This document shows positions 27,662 through 38,675 of a stretch of DNA of 64,000 bases, piece after piece. Below the pieces are notes generated by a model. It was not told where the DNA came from. It searched no databases and saw only the letters and a program-made list of their open reading frames with translations. This DNA is from Halomonas sp. SSL-5 (GTDB taxonomy: Bacteria; Pseudomonadota; Gammaproteobacteria; Pseudomonadales; Halomonadaceae), in the NCBI RefSeq assembly GCF_030708455.1, contig NZ_JAUYWF010000004.1, positions 62,001 through 126,000 of the forward strand, written 5' to 3'. Made by a program: the position numbers and the translations under genes. Position 1 is the stretch's first letter, and each line of letters starts with the position of its first letter.

Positions 27662-28323
27662 AACTGCTGCTGGTGGAAGACGATGCCCTGCTGGCCGACT
27701 CGCTGCTGGTCCTGCTGCGCGACCACGGCCACCGGGTCGAACACCTGCCCCGCGGTGACGCGGCGCTGGCGCGGCTAGCGGATCACGAACACGGCGTCGA
27801 CCTGGTATTGCTCGACCTCAACCTGCCCGGCGCCGGTGGCCTCGAGGTGCTGGAGGCGCTGCGCCGACACGACCGTGAGACCCCGGTGCTGGTGCTGACC
27901 GCGCGTGGCGCCGTGGAGGATCGCGTGCGCGGCCTGGACCTGGGGGCCGACGACTACCTGGCCAAGCCCTTCGCCCTCGACGAGCTGGAGGCCCGGGTCC
28001 GTGCCCTGCTCAGGCGCCACGCCCGCGCCACCCGCCTGACCCTGGGGCCCCTCGAGTTCGACGCCACCACCCTCGGCTTCACCATCGACGGCGTCCCCTT
28101 CCCCCTTCCACCCCGCGAACAGCGTCTGCTGGCCTGTCTGCTGCGCCACGCCGGCGAACCCGTGGAGAAGGCGCGCCTCGCCGAGGAGGCCTTCGGCGGC
28201 GAACCACTGGGCGACAACGCCATCGAGGTCTATGTGCACCGGCTGCGCAAGCGCCTGCCCGGAGAGCGACTGGCCCTCAGGACGGTGCGCGGCCTGGGCT
28301 ACCTGCTGGAAGCCGGGCCGTGA
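27658..28323 (+). CDS. OmpR-family response regulator TctD-like
   Basis: A 221-residue two-component regulator. Receiver domain residues 1-115 carry the acidic pair E7-D8-D9, the phospho-acceptor D53 (LVLLDLNLP), the switch Thr in VLVLTARG and the Lys of DYLAKPF. A winged-helix DNA-binding domain of OmpR type fills the C-terminus (PPREQRLLACLL, NAIEVYVHRLRKRL, RTVRGLGYLLE). Placed with a kinase and next to tctCBA it matches TctD, the activator of tricarboxylate transport genes. Confidence 0.92.
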   Translation: MKLLLVEDDALLADSLLVLLRDHGHRVEHLPRGDAALARLADHEHGVDLVLLDLNLPGAGGLEVLEALRRHDRETPVLVLTARGAVEDRVRGLDLGADDYLAKPFALDELEARVRALLRRHARATRLTLGPLEFDATTLGFTIDGVPFPLPPREQRLLACLLRHAGEPVEKARLAEEAFGGEPLGDNAIEVYVHRLRKRLPGERLALRTVRGLGYLLEAGP

Positions 28324-29693
28324 ACCCTGCCGGCAGCCTCTACGGGCGCCTGCTGGCCTGGCTGACCCTGCCGCTGTTGACGCTGGGTGCCCTGCTGCTG
28401 CTGCAGGCCTGGCTCGAGGCCCGCGCCACCGCCGACCGTGCCTATGATCGCCTGCTCGACGCCGCCACCCTGGCGATCGCCGAACAGGTGCAGTGGCAGG
28501 ACGAACGTCTCTGGCTCGACCTGCCACCAGCCGCCCTGGAGATGCTGGCGGGTGACGCCCAGGAGCGGGTCTTCTACTCCCTGGTGGATCAGCAGGGCCG
28601 CCACATCACCGGCAATGCCAGGCTGCCCGCGCATCCCGGCGAGAACGCGTCCAGCGGCGATACCCTGCTCTACCGCGATATCGAATGGCGCGGCATGGCC
28701 CTGCGCCAGGGCATCCGTCGCACGCGTCTCGAGGACTGGCGCAGCGGGGAGCGATTCGAGGTCCGGGTTGCCCACACCCGCGAAGGACGCAACGCCCTGC
28801 GCCTCGAGCTGCTGCGCAGCAACCTGGCCGGCATCCTCGCCATGGGGGCGCTGGCCGTGGCCACCCTCCTGCTGGCGGTGCGAGCGGCGCTGAAACCGCT
28901 GACCCGATTACGTCACGCCATCCGCGCCCGGGATCCGCGCACCCTGACGTCGCTCGACCTGGACCTGCCGCGGGAACTCGCCGAACTGCGCGAGGCGCTG
29001 AATGAACTGCTCGCGCGCATGCGCCGGGTGCGAGCCAACCAGGAGCGCTTCATCGGCGATGCCTCGCATCAGCTGCGCACGCCCCTGGCGGGCATCTCGG
29101 CACGTGCCGAACTGGCCCTGCGTCGCCAGGAACCCGAGGAGTGGCGCGCCGCCCTGGAAACGGTTCACTCCACCAGCGAGCGGACCGCCCGGCTGGCCAT
29201 GCAACTGCTCTCGCTGACCCGGCTCGACAACCCCGAATACCGCCCCGAGCTGCATCCCCTCGACCTCAACCACTGCGTGCGCCAGGCGGTGCGCGACCAC
29301 TGGGTGGCCTGCCACCAGGCGAGCATCGACCTGGGCGCCGACTGCCTGGCAGCGCCGCTGCGCGTAGCGGCGAGCGAGTGGCAGCTCCAGGAGGCCCTGG
29401 CCAACCTCATCGACAATTCACGCCGCTATGGTGCTCGCCGCATCACCCTGGGCGTCCTGAGCGCCCCTCCCCGCCTCTTCGTCGAGGATGACGGGCCAGG
29501 CATCCCGGCCGAGCGACGCCTGCTGGTCCTGCGCCCCTTTCATCGCGGACGCGACGACGGTGAAGGCTCGGGGCTGGGGCTCGCCATCGTCGACGGCATC
29601 GCCCGCAACCACGGCGCCCGACTGAGTCTCGGCGAGAGCGGGTCGGGGCATGGGCTACGGGTGGAGCTGCGGTTTCCGGAGGCCCTGACATGA
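28320..29693 (+). CDS. Sensor histidine kinase TctE-like
   Basis: A 457-residue membrane kinase. Transmembrane helices at about 12-31 and 168-187 enclose a periplasmic sensor domain of ~135 residues. Next come a HAMP-like linker, the HisKA motif with H250 (GDASHQLRTPLAG), the N box LANLIDNSRRYG, and the G boxes DDGPGIPAE and GSGLGLAIVDGI. It would phosphorylate the upstream response regulator in response to an external organic acid. It overlaps both neighbours by 4 bases. Confidence 0.92.
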   Translation: MNPAGSLYGRLLAWLTLPLLTLGALLLLQAWLEARATADRAYDRLLDAATLAIAEQVQWQDERLWLDLPPAALEMLAGDAQERVFYSLVDQQGRHITGNARLPAHPGENASSGDTLLYRDIEWRGMALRQGIRRTRLEDWRSGERFEVRVAHTREGRNALRLELLRSNLAGILAMGALAVATLLLAVRAALKPLTRLRHAIRARDPRTLTSLDLDLPRELAELREALNELLARMRRVRANQERFIGDASHQLRTPLAGISARAELALRRQEPEEWRAALETVHSTSERTARLAMQLLSLTRLDNPEYRPELHPLDLNHCVRQAVRDHWVACHQASIDLGADCLAAPLRVAASEWQLQEALANLIDNSRRYGARRITLGVLSAPPRLFVEDDGPGIPAERRLLVLRPFHRGRDDGEGSGLGLAIVDGIARNHGARLSLGESGSGHGLRVELRFPEALT

Positions 29694-30790
29694 AGCCCCC
29701 CCTCGCCCGCCTGGCGCTTCTCGGCGCCCTCTGCCTGTTGCCGACGCTCGCCTGCGCTGAGCAGCTCCTGCGGCTGCCCGCCGACACGGATGCCGGGGCC
29801 GCCCGCCCGCTGGTGATTCATGCCGCTCTGGACCTGCCCCAGGCGCGCCCGCTGTTGGAAGCCTTCCATCGCCGTCACCCCGGCATCGACCTGACCTATC
29901 GCAACCTCACCACCCTCGAACTTCACGAGCGCTTCCTCGCGCACCCCGACGAGGTCGACGTGCTGATCTCCTCGGCCATGCCCTGGCAGTTCGCGCTGGC
30001 CAACGAAGGCCATGCCCGACCACTCGACAGCCCGCGCCTCGAGGCCTGGCCGGCCTGGGCACGCTGGCGCGATGAACTGGTCGCCTTCACCTTCGAGCCC
30101 ATCGTCATGGTGATTCACCGCGAACTGGCAGCGATTGCCAAGCCACCCCGTAACCATGCCGAACTGCTGGCGCTGCTGAATACCCATCGCCAGGCACTGG
30201 CGGGACGGGTGGCCAGCTATGACCCGGTGCGCAGCGGGGCAGGCTATGCCTATGCCATGGAGGAGTCGCGACTCTCGCCGCGCTACTGGGACCTGGTGGC
30301 CGCGCTGGGCGGCGTCGAGGCCGAGCTGGTGGAGACCACCGGGGCGATGCTCGACGGCCTGAAGGAGGGCCGCTTCCTGATCGGCTACAACCTGCTGGGC
30401 AGCTATGCCGCCCCCATCGTGGCGGCTGCCCCGGACCTCGAGATGATCATTCCCGATGACTACGCCCTGGTCAGCCAGCGCCTGGCCTTCGTGCCCCGCC
30501 GCGCGCCAAACCCTGAAGACGCGGGCCTGTTCATGGACTTCCTGATAAGCATGGAGGGCCAACGCACGCTGGCCGAGGAGACCTCGCTGGGGGCCATTCA
30601 CCCCGCATTGACCGGCCCGGGCACCGCCACCGAACTGCGCGAGCGACTCGGCGACGCCCTGCGTCCGCCGGGCCTGGGGCCCAGCCTGCTTGCCGGCCTC
30701 GACCGCCTCAAGCGCCAGGCGTTGCTGGCTCGTTGGCAGCGCGAGTTTCGCCGCTCGCTCGCCGATGCCGAACGCGACGCCCTCGACTAG
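29690..30790 (+). CDS. Periplasmic extracellular solute-binding protein linked to TctDE
   Basis: A 366-residue binding protein of the Fe3+/thiamine-type ABC SBP class (SBP_bac family). It has a signal peptide ([17 protein letters not shown], cut near residue 24), [18 protein letters not shown], and a later [13 protein letters not shown] and [16 protein letters not shown]. No ABC permease is encoded nearby, so it may be the periplasmic sensing partner of the TctE-like kinase rather than part of a transporter. Its 3' end overlaps the convergent cobA gene by 4 bases. Confidence 0.82.
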   Translation: MKPPLARLALLGALCLLPTLACAEQLLRLPADTDAGAARPLVIHAALDLPQARPLLEAFHRRHPGIDLTYRNLTTLELHERFLAHPDEVDVLISSAMPWQFALANEGHARPLDSPRLEAWPAWARWRDELVAFTFEPIVMVIHRELAAIAKPPRNHAELLALLNTHRQALAGRVASYDPVRSGAGYAYAMEESRLSPRYWDLVAALGGVEAELVETTGAMLDGLKEGRFLIGYNLLGSYAAPIVAAAPDLEMIIPDDYALVSQRLAFVPRRAPNPEDAGLFMDFLISMEGQRTLAEETSLGAIHPALTGPGTATELRERLGDALRPPGLGPSLLAGLDRLKRQALLARWQREFRRSLADAERDALD

Positions 30791-31620
30791 CCGCGACGCT
30801 CGGCGGTCTCCCAGCCGGCGGTGCCAGCCCGGGCGGGCTCGAACCACGCCAGGCGGTCATGCAGCGCCACCACGCCACCGACGATGATCAGGGTGGGCGG
30901 CTTGACGCTGACCCCGGCAAGCTCCCCCGGCAGGCTGGCAAGGCTCGCCCGGTGCACCCGCTGGCGGGCGGTGGAGCCCTGCTCGATCAGTGCCACCGGC
31001 GTCTCGCCGGGCAGGCCGTGGGCGACCAGCTGACGACAGATCTCGGGCAGGCCGTGCAGGCCCATGTAGAAGACCAGGGTCTGGCCTCGGCTCGCCAGCG
31101 CCGGCCAGTCGAGATCGGCGCTGCCGTTCTTGAGGTGGCCGGTGATGAAACGCACCGACTGGGCGTGGTCGCGGTGGGTGAGCGGGATCCCGGCGTAGGC
31201 GGCGCAGCCCGAGGCGGCGGTGATGCCGGGGATCACCTCGAAGTCGACGCCGGCTCCCGCCAGGCTCTCGAGCTCCTCGCCGCCGCGCCCGAAGATGAAG
31301 GGATCACCGCCCTTGAGGCGCACCACCCGCTTGCCCTGGCGTGCCCAGTCGACCAGCGCCTGGTTGATCTCGGCCTGAGGCAGGCTGTGGAAGGAGCGTG
31401 CCTTGCCGACATACAGCCGCCGGGCGGCGGGATTGGCCATGGCCAGCACCTCGGGGCTCACCAGGCGATCGTGGAGGATGACCTCGGCCACCTCGAGGCG
31501 CCGCAGCGCCTTGAGGGTCAACAGCTCCGGGTCGCCGGGGCCCGCACCCACCAGGCTGACCATGCCCCGCGGCTCGGCTTGCCGCGGGGCGTCCCCTTGC
31601 GGGTCTCTGTCGGCACTCAT
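30787..31620 (-). CDS. cobA: Uroporphyrinogen-III C-methyltransferase
   Basis: A 277-residue SUMT enzyme that adds two methyl groups to uroporphyrinogen III, giving precorrin-2 for siroheme or cobalamin. Motifs: [19 protein letters not shown] at the N-terminus, [18 protein letters not shown], and [19 protein letters not shown]. About 20 N-terminal and 20 C-terminal extra residues frame the core. Its start overlaps the stop of the symporter gene, an uncommon pairing. No nitrate or sulfite reductase gene is nearby. Confidence 0.94.
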   Translation of the reverse strand: MSADRDPQGDAPRQAEPRGMVSLVGAGPGDPELLTLKALRRLEVAEVILHDRLVSPEVLAMANPAARRLYVGKARSFHSLPQAEINQALVDWARQGKRVVRLKGGDPFIFGRGGEELESLAGAGVDFEVIPGITAASGCAAYAGIPLTHRDHAQSVRFITGHLKNGSADLDWPALASRGQTLVFYMGLHGLPEICRQLVAHGLPGETPVALIEQGSTARQRVHRASLASLPGELAGVSVKPPTLIIVGGVVALHDRLAWFEPARAGTAGWETAERRG

Positions 31621-33101
31621 TCGACTCCCTCCCGTGTTCCGGCATTATCCGTCAGGATGAGGCGCAGCCTGGGGCTGGCCAGCTCTCCCACCAGGGTGAA
31701 GATCAGCAGCAGCCCCAGCAGGATGGGCCAGTGTGCAGCGAACGCCACGGACATGATGCCCAGGGCATCCACGAAGATTACCAGGATCCCCAGCGGACTG
31801 ACGTAGCGCACCATGAACAGCCACAGGGCATGCCAGGCCGAGGTCAGCGCCAGCTCCTCGCGGAGCGGTGCCGCGCGCAGCACGAAACCGACCAGCAGCG
31901 CCGTGCCCAGGCCGCCCAGCGGCATCATCCAGCGCGAGGTGAGATAGTCGAGCCAGTCGAACAAATGGCGGCCGGCCAGGGTCCAGTCGGCACCGACGTT
32001 GAAGGAGAGCATCGCCAGGGTGCTGATCACCCACAGCACGCCCCCCGCTGCCCAGGCCGCGGTGCGACGCGAGAGCCCCTGGCGGTCGCACAGCCAGGAG
32101 ACGGTGGCCTCGACCATGGAGATCGATGAGGTCAGCGCCGCCATGGAGAGCATGACGAAGAACAGCACACCGAACAGGGTGCCCAGGGGCATGGCCTGGA
32201 AGGCCAGGGGCAGGCTCATGAAGATCAGCCCCGGGCCCTCGCCGGGATCCATGCCGTTGGCGAAGATGGCCGGGAAGATCGCCAGCCCCGCCATCAGCGC
32301 CACCAGGGTGTCGGCCACCGCCACCGTCAGTGAGGTGCGCGCGATGGAGGCGCCTGCCGGCAGGTAGCTGCCATAGGTGAGGATCGCACCGGAGGCCAGC
32401 GACAGGGTGAAGAAGGCGTGGCCCAGGGCCGCCAGCAGGCCCTCGCTGGAGAGCGAGCCGGCGTCGAAGACGAACATGAAGCGCAGGGCGTCGGCGAAGC
32501 CGCCGGAGAACACGCCGTACAGGATCAGCACCAGCAGCATCACCACCATGCCGGGCATCATCCAGCCGACACTCTTCTCGATGCCGCCCTGCACGCCCTT
32601 GCCGACGATCACCATGGTGACCACCGTCACCAGGGTGCTCCAGGCCCCCAGGTTCAAGGGGCTTGCGTTGTTGGCCGCGAAGATCGCCACCATGTCGTCG
32701 ACGCTGCCGCCGGTCAGGCCGCCGCTGAGCATCTTCCACAGGTAGGCAAAGGACCAGCCGGCCACCACCACATAGAAGCACAGGATCAGGAAGCCACAGA
32801 GCATCGCCATCCAGCCCAGCAGCGACCAGGCCGCCGAGCGCCCCGACTCGGCGGCCACTCGGCGGACCGCATCGATGGGGCTGCCCCGGCCGCGCCGACC
32901 CAGGGCGATCTCGGCCATCATCACCGGCACCCCCAGCGCCAGGATGCAGACGAGATAGACCAGCACGAAGGCGCCGCCGCCATACTCGCCGGTCATGTAG
33001 GGAAACTTCCAGATATTGCCCAGGCCCACCGCCGAGCCGGTAGCCGCCAGCACGAAGCCCCAGCGGCCCAGCCACTGGATACGGGGTTGTGTCGTCGTCA
33101 T
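31617..33101 (-). CDS. Sodium-dependent neurotransmitter-symporter (NSS/SNF) family transporter
   Basis: A 494-residue LeuT-fold secondary transporter with 11-12 helices. It opens with the family hallmark [20 protein letters not shown] and contains [19 protein letters not shown] and the TM6 region [16 protein letters not shown]. It should import an amino acid or small neutral solute together with Na+, which suits a halophile. The substrate cannot be told from the sequence. It is upstream of and overlaps cobA. Confidence 0.93.
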   Translation of the reverse strand: MTTTQPRIQWLGRWGFVLAATGSAVGLGNIWKFPYMTGEYGGGAFVLVYLVCILALGVPVMMAEIALGRRGRGSPIDAVRRVAAESGRSAAWSLLGWMAMLCGFLILCFYVVVAGWSFAYLWKMLSGGLTGGSVDDMVAIFAANNASPLNLGAWSTLVTVVTMVIVGKGVQGGIEKSVGWMMPGMVVMLLVLILYGVFSGGFADALRFMFVFDAGSLSSEGLLAALGHAFFTLSLASGAILTYGSYLPAGASIARTSLTVAVADTLVALMAGLAIFPAIFANGMDPGEGPGLIFMSLPLAFQAMPLGTLFGVLFFVMLSMAALTSSISMVEATVSWLCDRQGLSRRTAAWAAGGVLWVISTLAMLSFNVGADWTLAGRHLFDWLDYLTSRWMMPLGGLGTALLVGFVLRAAPLREELALTSAWHALWLFMVRYVSPLGILVIFVDALGIMSVAFAAHWPILLGLLLIFTLVGELASPRLRLILTDNAGTREGVE

Positions 33102-33194
33102 CTTGTGCCCGTCGGTTGAGGAGTCGCTGCCACGCCGCGTGGCAATACTAAAGCCGCATATTGTGCCGGATTTTTCCCTCGCTGACAGGCTCGA

Positions 33195-33201
33195 CTATGC
33201 T
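33195..33201 (+). promoter_or_regulatory. RpoS-like -10 element before cfa
   Basis: CTATGCT matches the stationary-phase consensus CTATACT in six of seven positions, 33 bases upstream of the cfa ATG. In E. coli one cfa promoter depends on RpoS, so this placement is plausible; a -35 element is not evident, which is usual for such promoters. Confidence 0.4.
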
Positions 33202-33234
33202 CAATGGACGAGACCTCTGGACTCGGAGCCTGTC

Positions 33235-34386
33235 ATGACCAGCAACCCTCGGATCGGCCCCATCGCCCTGCCCGACACTCGAGCGCGCCGCGTCTTCCAG
33301 GAACTGCTCGAGGGTTCCGGCGTCACCCTCAACGGCGATGCCCCCCAGGATCTGCGCATCTACCACCCCGACTTCTTCTCGCGGGTGCTGCATCAGGGCA
33401 CCCTGGGCCTCGGCGAGGCCTACATGGACGGCTGGTGGGAGTGCGAGCGCATCGACGAGATGGCCTGCCGGCTGCTGCGCCACGGCCTAGCCGAGCGCGC
33501 CCATACCCCATCGGAGCGGTTGATGTATCGCCTGCAGGCCGGCTTCTTCAACCTGCAGAGCAGGGCCCGGGCCTATATCGTCGGCGAGGCCCACTACGAT
33601 CTGGGCAACGACCTCTTCGAGCGCATGCTCGACCCCACCATGTGCTACTCCTGTGGTTACTGGAAGGAGGCAGATACCCTGCACCAGGCTCAGGTCGCCA
33701 AGCTGGAGCTCGCCTGTCGCAAGCTCGCACTGGTGCCGGGCATGCGCGTGCTGGATATCGGCTGCGGCTGGGGCAGCTTCGCCGAACACGCCGCCCGTCA
33801 CCACGGCGTCGAGGTGACCGGCATCACCATCTCCCGGGAGCAGGCGGCACTGGCCCGCGAGCGCTGCGCAGGCCTGCCGGTGACCATCGAGCTGATGGAC
33901 TACCGCGACCTGGAGGGCCGCTTCGACCGCGTCGTCTCCATCGGCATGTTCGAGCATGTCGGCCATCGCAACTACCCCACCTACTTCGCCACCGTGGAGC
34001 GGCTGCTGGAGGCCGAGGGACTCTTCCTGCTGCATACCATCGGCTCCAACCACTCCGAGATCACCGCCGACCCCTGGATCAACAAGTACATCTTCCCCAA
34101 CGGCGTGCTGCCTTCGGTCATGCAGATCGCTCGTGCCAGCGAGCCGCACCTGCTGATGGAGGATTGGCAGAACTTCGGCCCCGACTATGACCACACCCTG
34201 ATGGCCTGGCTGGCCAACGTGGACGCCCGCTGGCCCGAGATCGCCCACCGCTACAACGAGCGTACCCGGCGCATGTTCCGCTACTACCTCGCCGTATGTG
34301 CCGGTGCCTTCCGGGCCCGCCACCTGCAGCTGTGGCAGGTGGTCTTCTCCCGGGACCGCGCCCAGCGCTATGATGCGCCGCGTTGA
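33235..34386 (+). CDS. cfa: Cyclopropane-fatty-acyl-phospholipid synthase
   Basis: A 383-residue SAM-dependent enzyme that methylenates unsaturated acyl chains of membrane phospholipids, a stationary-phase and stress modification. It shows GEAYMDGWWECERIDEMACR, HYDLGNDLFERMLDPTMCYSCGYW (a ~24-residue zone near 120), SAM loop VLDIGCGWGSFAEHAA and VSIGMFEHVGHRNY. The open frame continues upstream but the conserved protein starts at 33235. The last ~66 bases are followed 80 bases later by a diverged duplicate. Confidence 0.96.
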   Translation: MTSNPRIGPIALPDTRARRVFQELLEGSGVTLNGDAPQDLRIYHPDFFSRVLHQGTLGLGEAYMDGWWECERIDEMACRLLRHGLAERAHTPSERLMYRLQAGFFNLQSRARAYIVGEAHYDLGNDLFERMLDPTMCYSCGYWKEADTLHQAQVAKLELACRKLALVPGMRVLDIGCGWGSFAEHAARHHGVEVTGITISREQAALARERCAGLPVTIELMDYRDLEGRFDRVVSIGMFEHVGHRNYPTYFATVERLLEAEGLFLLHTIGSNHSEITADPWINKYIFPNGVLPSVMQIARASEPHLLMEDWQNFGPDYDHTLMAWLANVDARWPEIAHRYNERTRRMFRYYLAVCAGAFRARHLQLWQVVFSRDRAQRYDAPR

Positions 34387-34466
34387 ACCATACCCCCCTC
34401 ACACCTGTCACTGCGGCTGGGGCCTTCTCCCCTGAGCGCGCCCGGCGCCATGATGCGACGCGTTGC
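34321..34466. repeat. Diverged direct duplication of the cfa 3' end
   Basis: 34321-34386 (end of cfa) and 34402-34466 are imperfect copies about 80 bases apart. From TTCTCC on, the second copy still reads F-S-P-E-R-A-R-R-H-D-A-T-R against F-S-R-D-R-A-Q-R-Y-D-A-P-R at the true end of Cfa. A one-base deletion lies before that point. Confidence 0.75.
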
Positions 34467-34658
34467 AGATGCCTGTTCCCTGATATGAATCAGGAAACGA
34501 TAAATTGTCGGTGATCGCCTACATCGTACGACGGAGAACCGTCAACGCACGGCGACCCGGAATACGGGTAAACTGGCCCCATGGCCGGCCGCAGAGCCGC
34601 GCCCAACATAACCAGAACACCACCTGTACGCAGCAGGACACTGAAAAAGGAACCCCGC

Positions 34659-35558
34659 ATGACGTCGACGACAGTCATGCCGGGCGGGAGAGATGTCGAC
34701 ACCATGGCCATCGACCGGCTGCCTGGGGTCGTCTTCCAGCTGCACCGCCGTCATGACGGGCGGCTACATTTCCCCTACCTGGCCGGCGGCGGCGTCCGCC
34801 TGATCGGCATCGCCCCGGAGCGTCTCGCCCGGGACGCCCGCCCCGCCATGGAGCGCCTGGCGGATGACGACTACCCGCGCCTGATGGCCGCGCTGGAACG
34901 CTCGATGCACTGGCTGACGCCGCTCAGCACCCGTTTCCGGCTGCCCCTCAAGGGGCGCGGCGTGCGCTGGGTCGCCCTGCGCGCCCAGCCCACCCCCACC
35001 GACGAAGGCGTGCTGTGGCACGGCATGATGATGGACATCACCGAACAGGTCACCGAGGAGGCGCGCCTGCGCCGGCTCTCCGACACCGACGACCTCACGG
35101 GCGTGGCCAACCGTCGCCGCCTGATGGCACGCCTGGAAGAGGCGGTATCACTCAGCAATCGGCATGCCACCCCGCTGTCGCTGCTGATCCTGGATATCGA
35201 CCATTTCAAGGCCATCAACGACACCCACGGCCACCTGCAGGGCGACGAGGTGCTGCGCGCAGTGGCGCACCTGTGCCGGGCGACCCTGCGGGAGGAGGAC
35301 CTGGTGGCGCGCATGGGCGGCGAGGAGTTCGCCCTGCTGCTGCCGCTGACGCCTCGCCACCGGGCACTGAGCCTAGCCGAACGCCTGTGTCGGATCATCG
35401 AGGGCCATGACTTCGACGTGGACAGCCGTATCACGGTCAGCATCGGCGTCGCCGAGCATCGCATCGGCGGCAGCCACCTCCAGCTGATCGAGCGCGCCGA
35501 CCGTCAGCTCTACGCGGCCAAGGGGGAGGGCCGCAACCAGGCCATGGCCGACGCCTGA
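34659..35558 (+). CDS. PAS-GGDEF diguanylate cyclase
   Basis: A 299-residue cytosolic signalling enzyme that makes cyclic di-GMP from two GTP. An N-terminal PAS-like sensor (residues 20-130, ending MMMDITEQV) joins by a short helix to a GGDEF domain starting SDTDDLTGVANRRRL. The active-site loop is intact as GGEEF (220-224), and an RxxD inhibitory site (REED, 211-214) lies five residues before it, so product inhibition is expected. AAGGAA precedes ATG 34659. No membrane segment is seen; the PAS ligand is unknown. Confidence 0.92.
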   Translation: MTSTTVMPGGRDVDTMAIDRLPGVVFQLHRRHDGRLHFPYLAGGGVRLIGIAPERLARDARPAMERLADDDYPRLMAALERSMHWLTPLSTRFRLPLKGRGVRWVALRAQPTPTDEGVLWHGMMMDITEQVTEEARLRRLSDTDDLTGVANRRRLMARLEEAVSLSNRHATPLSLLILDIDHFKAINDTHGHLQGDEVLRAVAHLCRATLREEDLVARMGGEEFALLLPLTPRHRALSLAERLCRIIEGHDFDVDSRITVSIGVAEHRIGGSHLQLIERADRQLYAAKGEGRNQAMADA

Positions 35559-35586
35559 GCGGGGACGACGAGCCGAGGCGAAGCGC

Positions 35587-35593
35587 CTATACT
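35587..35593 (+). promoter_or_regulatory. RpoS-like -10 element before recQ
   Basis: CTATACT is a perfect match to the sigma-S -10 consensus and lies 33 bases upstream of the recQ ATG in a 68-base gap. Overlapping use by sigma-70 (TATACT) is equally possible. Confidence 0.45.
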
Positions 35594-35626
35594 GGACATT
35601 CATCCATTAAAAAGTTGTGCCCGACC

Positions 35627-37588
<1,962 letters not shown>

Positions 37589-37600
<12 letters not shown>

Positions 37601-38209
37601 CCCCCGGCGCTGCAGGGCGCGCATCAGCAGGTGAACGGGCAGGAAGAGCAGCAGCGGCCAGAGCCCCATCAGCGCGACCAGGTAGAGCAGCGGGTCCACC
37701 AGGGCCTGGGGCTCGCTGCCGAAGGGGCCCCGGGTCCAGTTGACGTTGCGCGAGGGGTCGGTGAGCAGGAAGCTGACCGGGATCACCAGCCAGGTGAGCC
37801 CCGTCTGCCAGGCCAGGGCCCGCCGGTCATAGCCCAGCCGCCAGACCGAGAGCCCCGCCACCGCCGGCAGGATCAGGTGGTAGAGCGAGAGCAGCCGGGT
37901 CAGCAGCGGCTCCTCGCCGTCGAACATGTACTCGGTGCCGCCGATGGGGTGCCAGCCGGTCAGCGCAGCGGTCCCCACGTCCAGCGCCCACAGCGTCCCG
38001 ACCAGGGCCACCGCCAGCCACTGCGTGGAGAGCAGCAGGCGGCTCTCGCGCCACAGTCCCACCAGGATCAGGAAGTTGGCCAGGTTACACAGCCAGAAGT
38101 AGTTCTGGGGACCCAGCAGCACCCAGAAGGTAGGCGCCCAACCGGCGATCCACGCCGTGAAGGCCAGCTTCAGCCAGAGAGGAAGTGAGGCGTTTGAGGT
38201 ATCGGGCAT
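37589..38209 (-). CDS. Six-helix membrane protein, function unknown
   Basis: A 206-residue integral membrane protein that I do not recognise with confidence. Hydrophobic segments fall near residues 12-30, 32-50, 60-80, 105-125, 135-152 and 175-195. Notable loops are [15 protein letters not shown] and [14 protein letters not shown], with several aromatic and His residues facing one side. A CGGGAG ribosome site supports ATG 38209. Its 3' end overlaps recQ tail-to-tail, and it is divergent from phhB. Confidence 0.75.
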
Positions 38210-38229
38210 TCCAACTCCCGTCAGGCATG

Positions 38230-38272
38230 AGGCATGCCTCCTGAGCGTGGCAGCGGCTGACATGTGCTGCCA
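38230..38272. promoter_or_regulatory. Dyad symmetries in the promoter gap before phhB
   Basis: A 10-bp palindrome AGGCATGCCT (38230-38239) and a 7-bp inverted repeat TGGCAGC (38248-38254) / GCTGCCA (38266-38272) lie between the divergent membrane-protein gene and phhB. They could be operators; neither resembles a PhhR site that I know. Confidence 0.35.
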
Positions 38273-38336
38273 GCGCTTGACGCCTCGCGCCCCCTGCACG
38301 ACCTTTCGGAGTGAATCCCCGACCCAGGAGACGACC

Positions 38337-38675
38337 ATGAGCCAGCTTTCCAGAGAGGCCTGTGAGGCCTGCCGCGTCGGCGCCCCGACGGTCACCGAGG
38401 AGGAAATGACGTCGTTCGGCGCCGAGGTGCCCGAGTGGCGGATCGTCGGGCGCGATGGCATCATGAAGCTTGAACGAACCTTCACGTTCAAGGATTTCGT
38501 GCAGGCCCTGGACTTCACCAACCGCGTCGGCGAACTCGCCGAGCAGGCCGACCACCATCCCGCGATCCTCACCGAATACGGCAAGGTGACCGTGACCTGG
38601 TGGTCCCACAAGATCAAGGGGCTGCACAGGAATGATTACATTCTTGCCGCCAGAACCGACGAGGTAGAGAAATAA
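38337..38675 (+). CDS. phhB: 4a-hydroxytetrahydrobiopterin dehydratase (pterin-4a-carbinolamine dehydratase)
   Basis: A 112-residue enzyme that regenerates the pterin cofactor of phenylalanine hydroxylase. The active-site histidines are H73-H74 in ADHHPAIL and H91 in [10 protein letters not shown]. Length matches the family. Its stop is followed at once by the phhC start. In Pseudomonas the order is phhA-phhB-phhC; here phhA is not next to it, and the neighbour on the left is an unrelated membrane-protein gene. Confidence 0.95.
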   Translation: MSQLSREACEACRVGAPTVTEEEMTSFGAEVPEWRIVGRDGIMKLERTFTFKDFVQALDFTNRVGELAEQADHHPAILTEYGKVTVTWWSHKIKGLHRNDYILAARTDEVEK

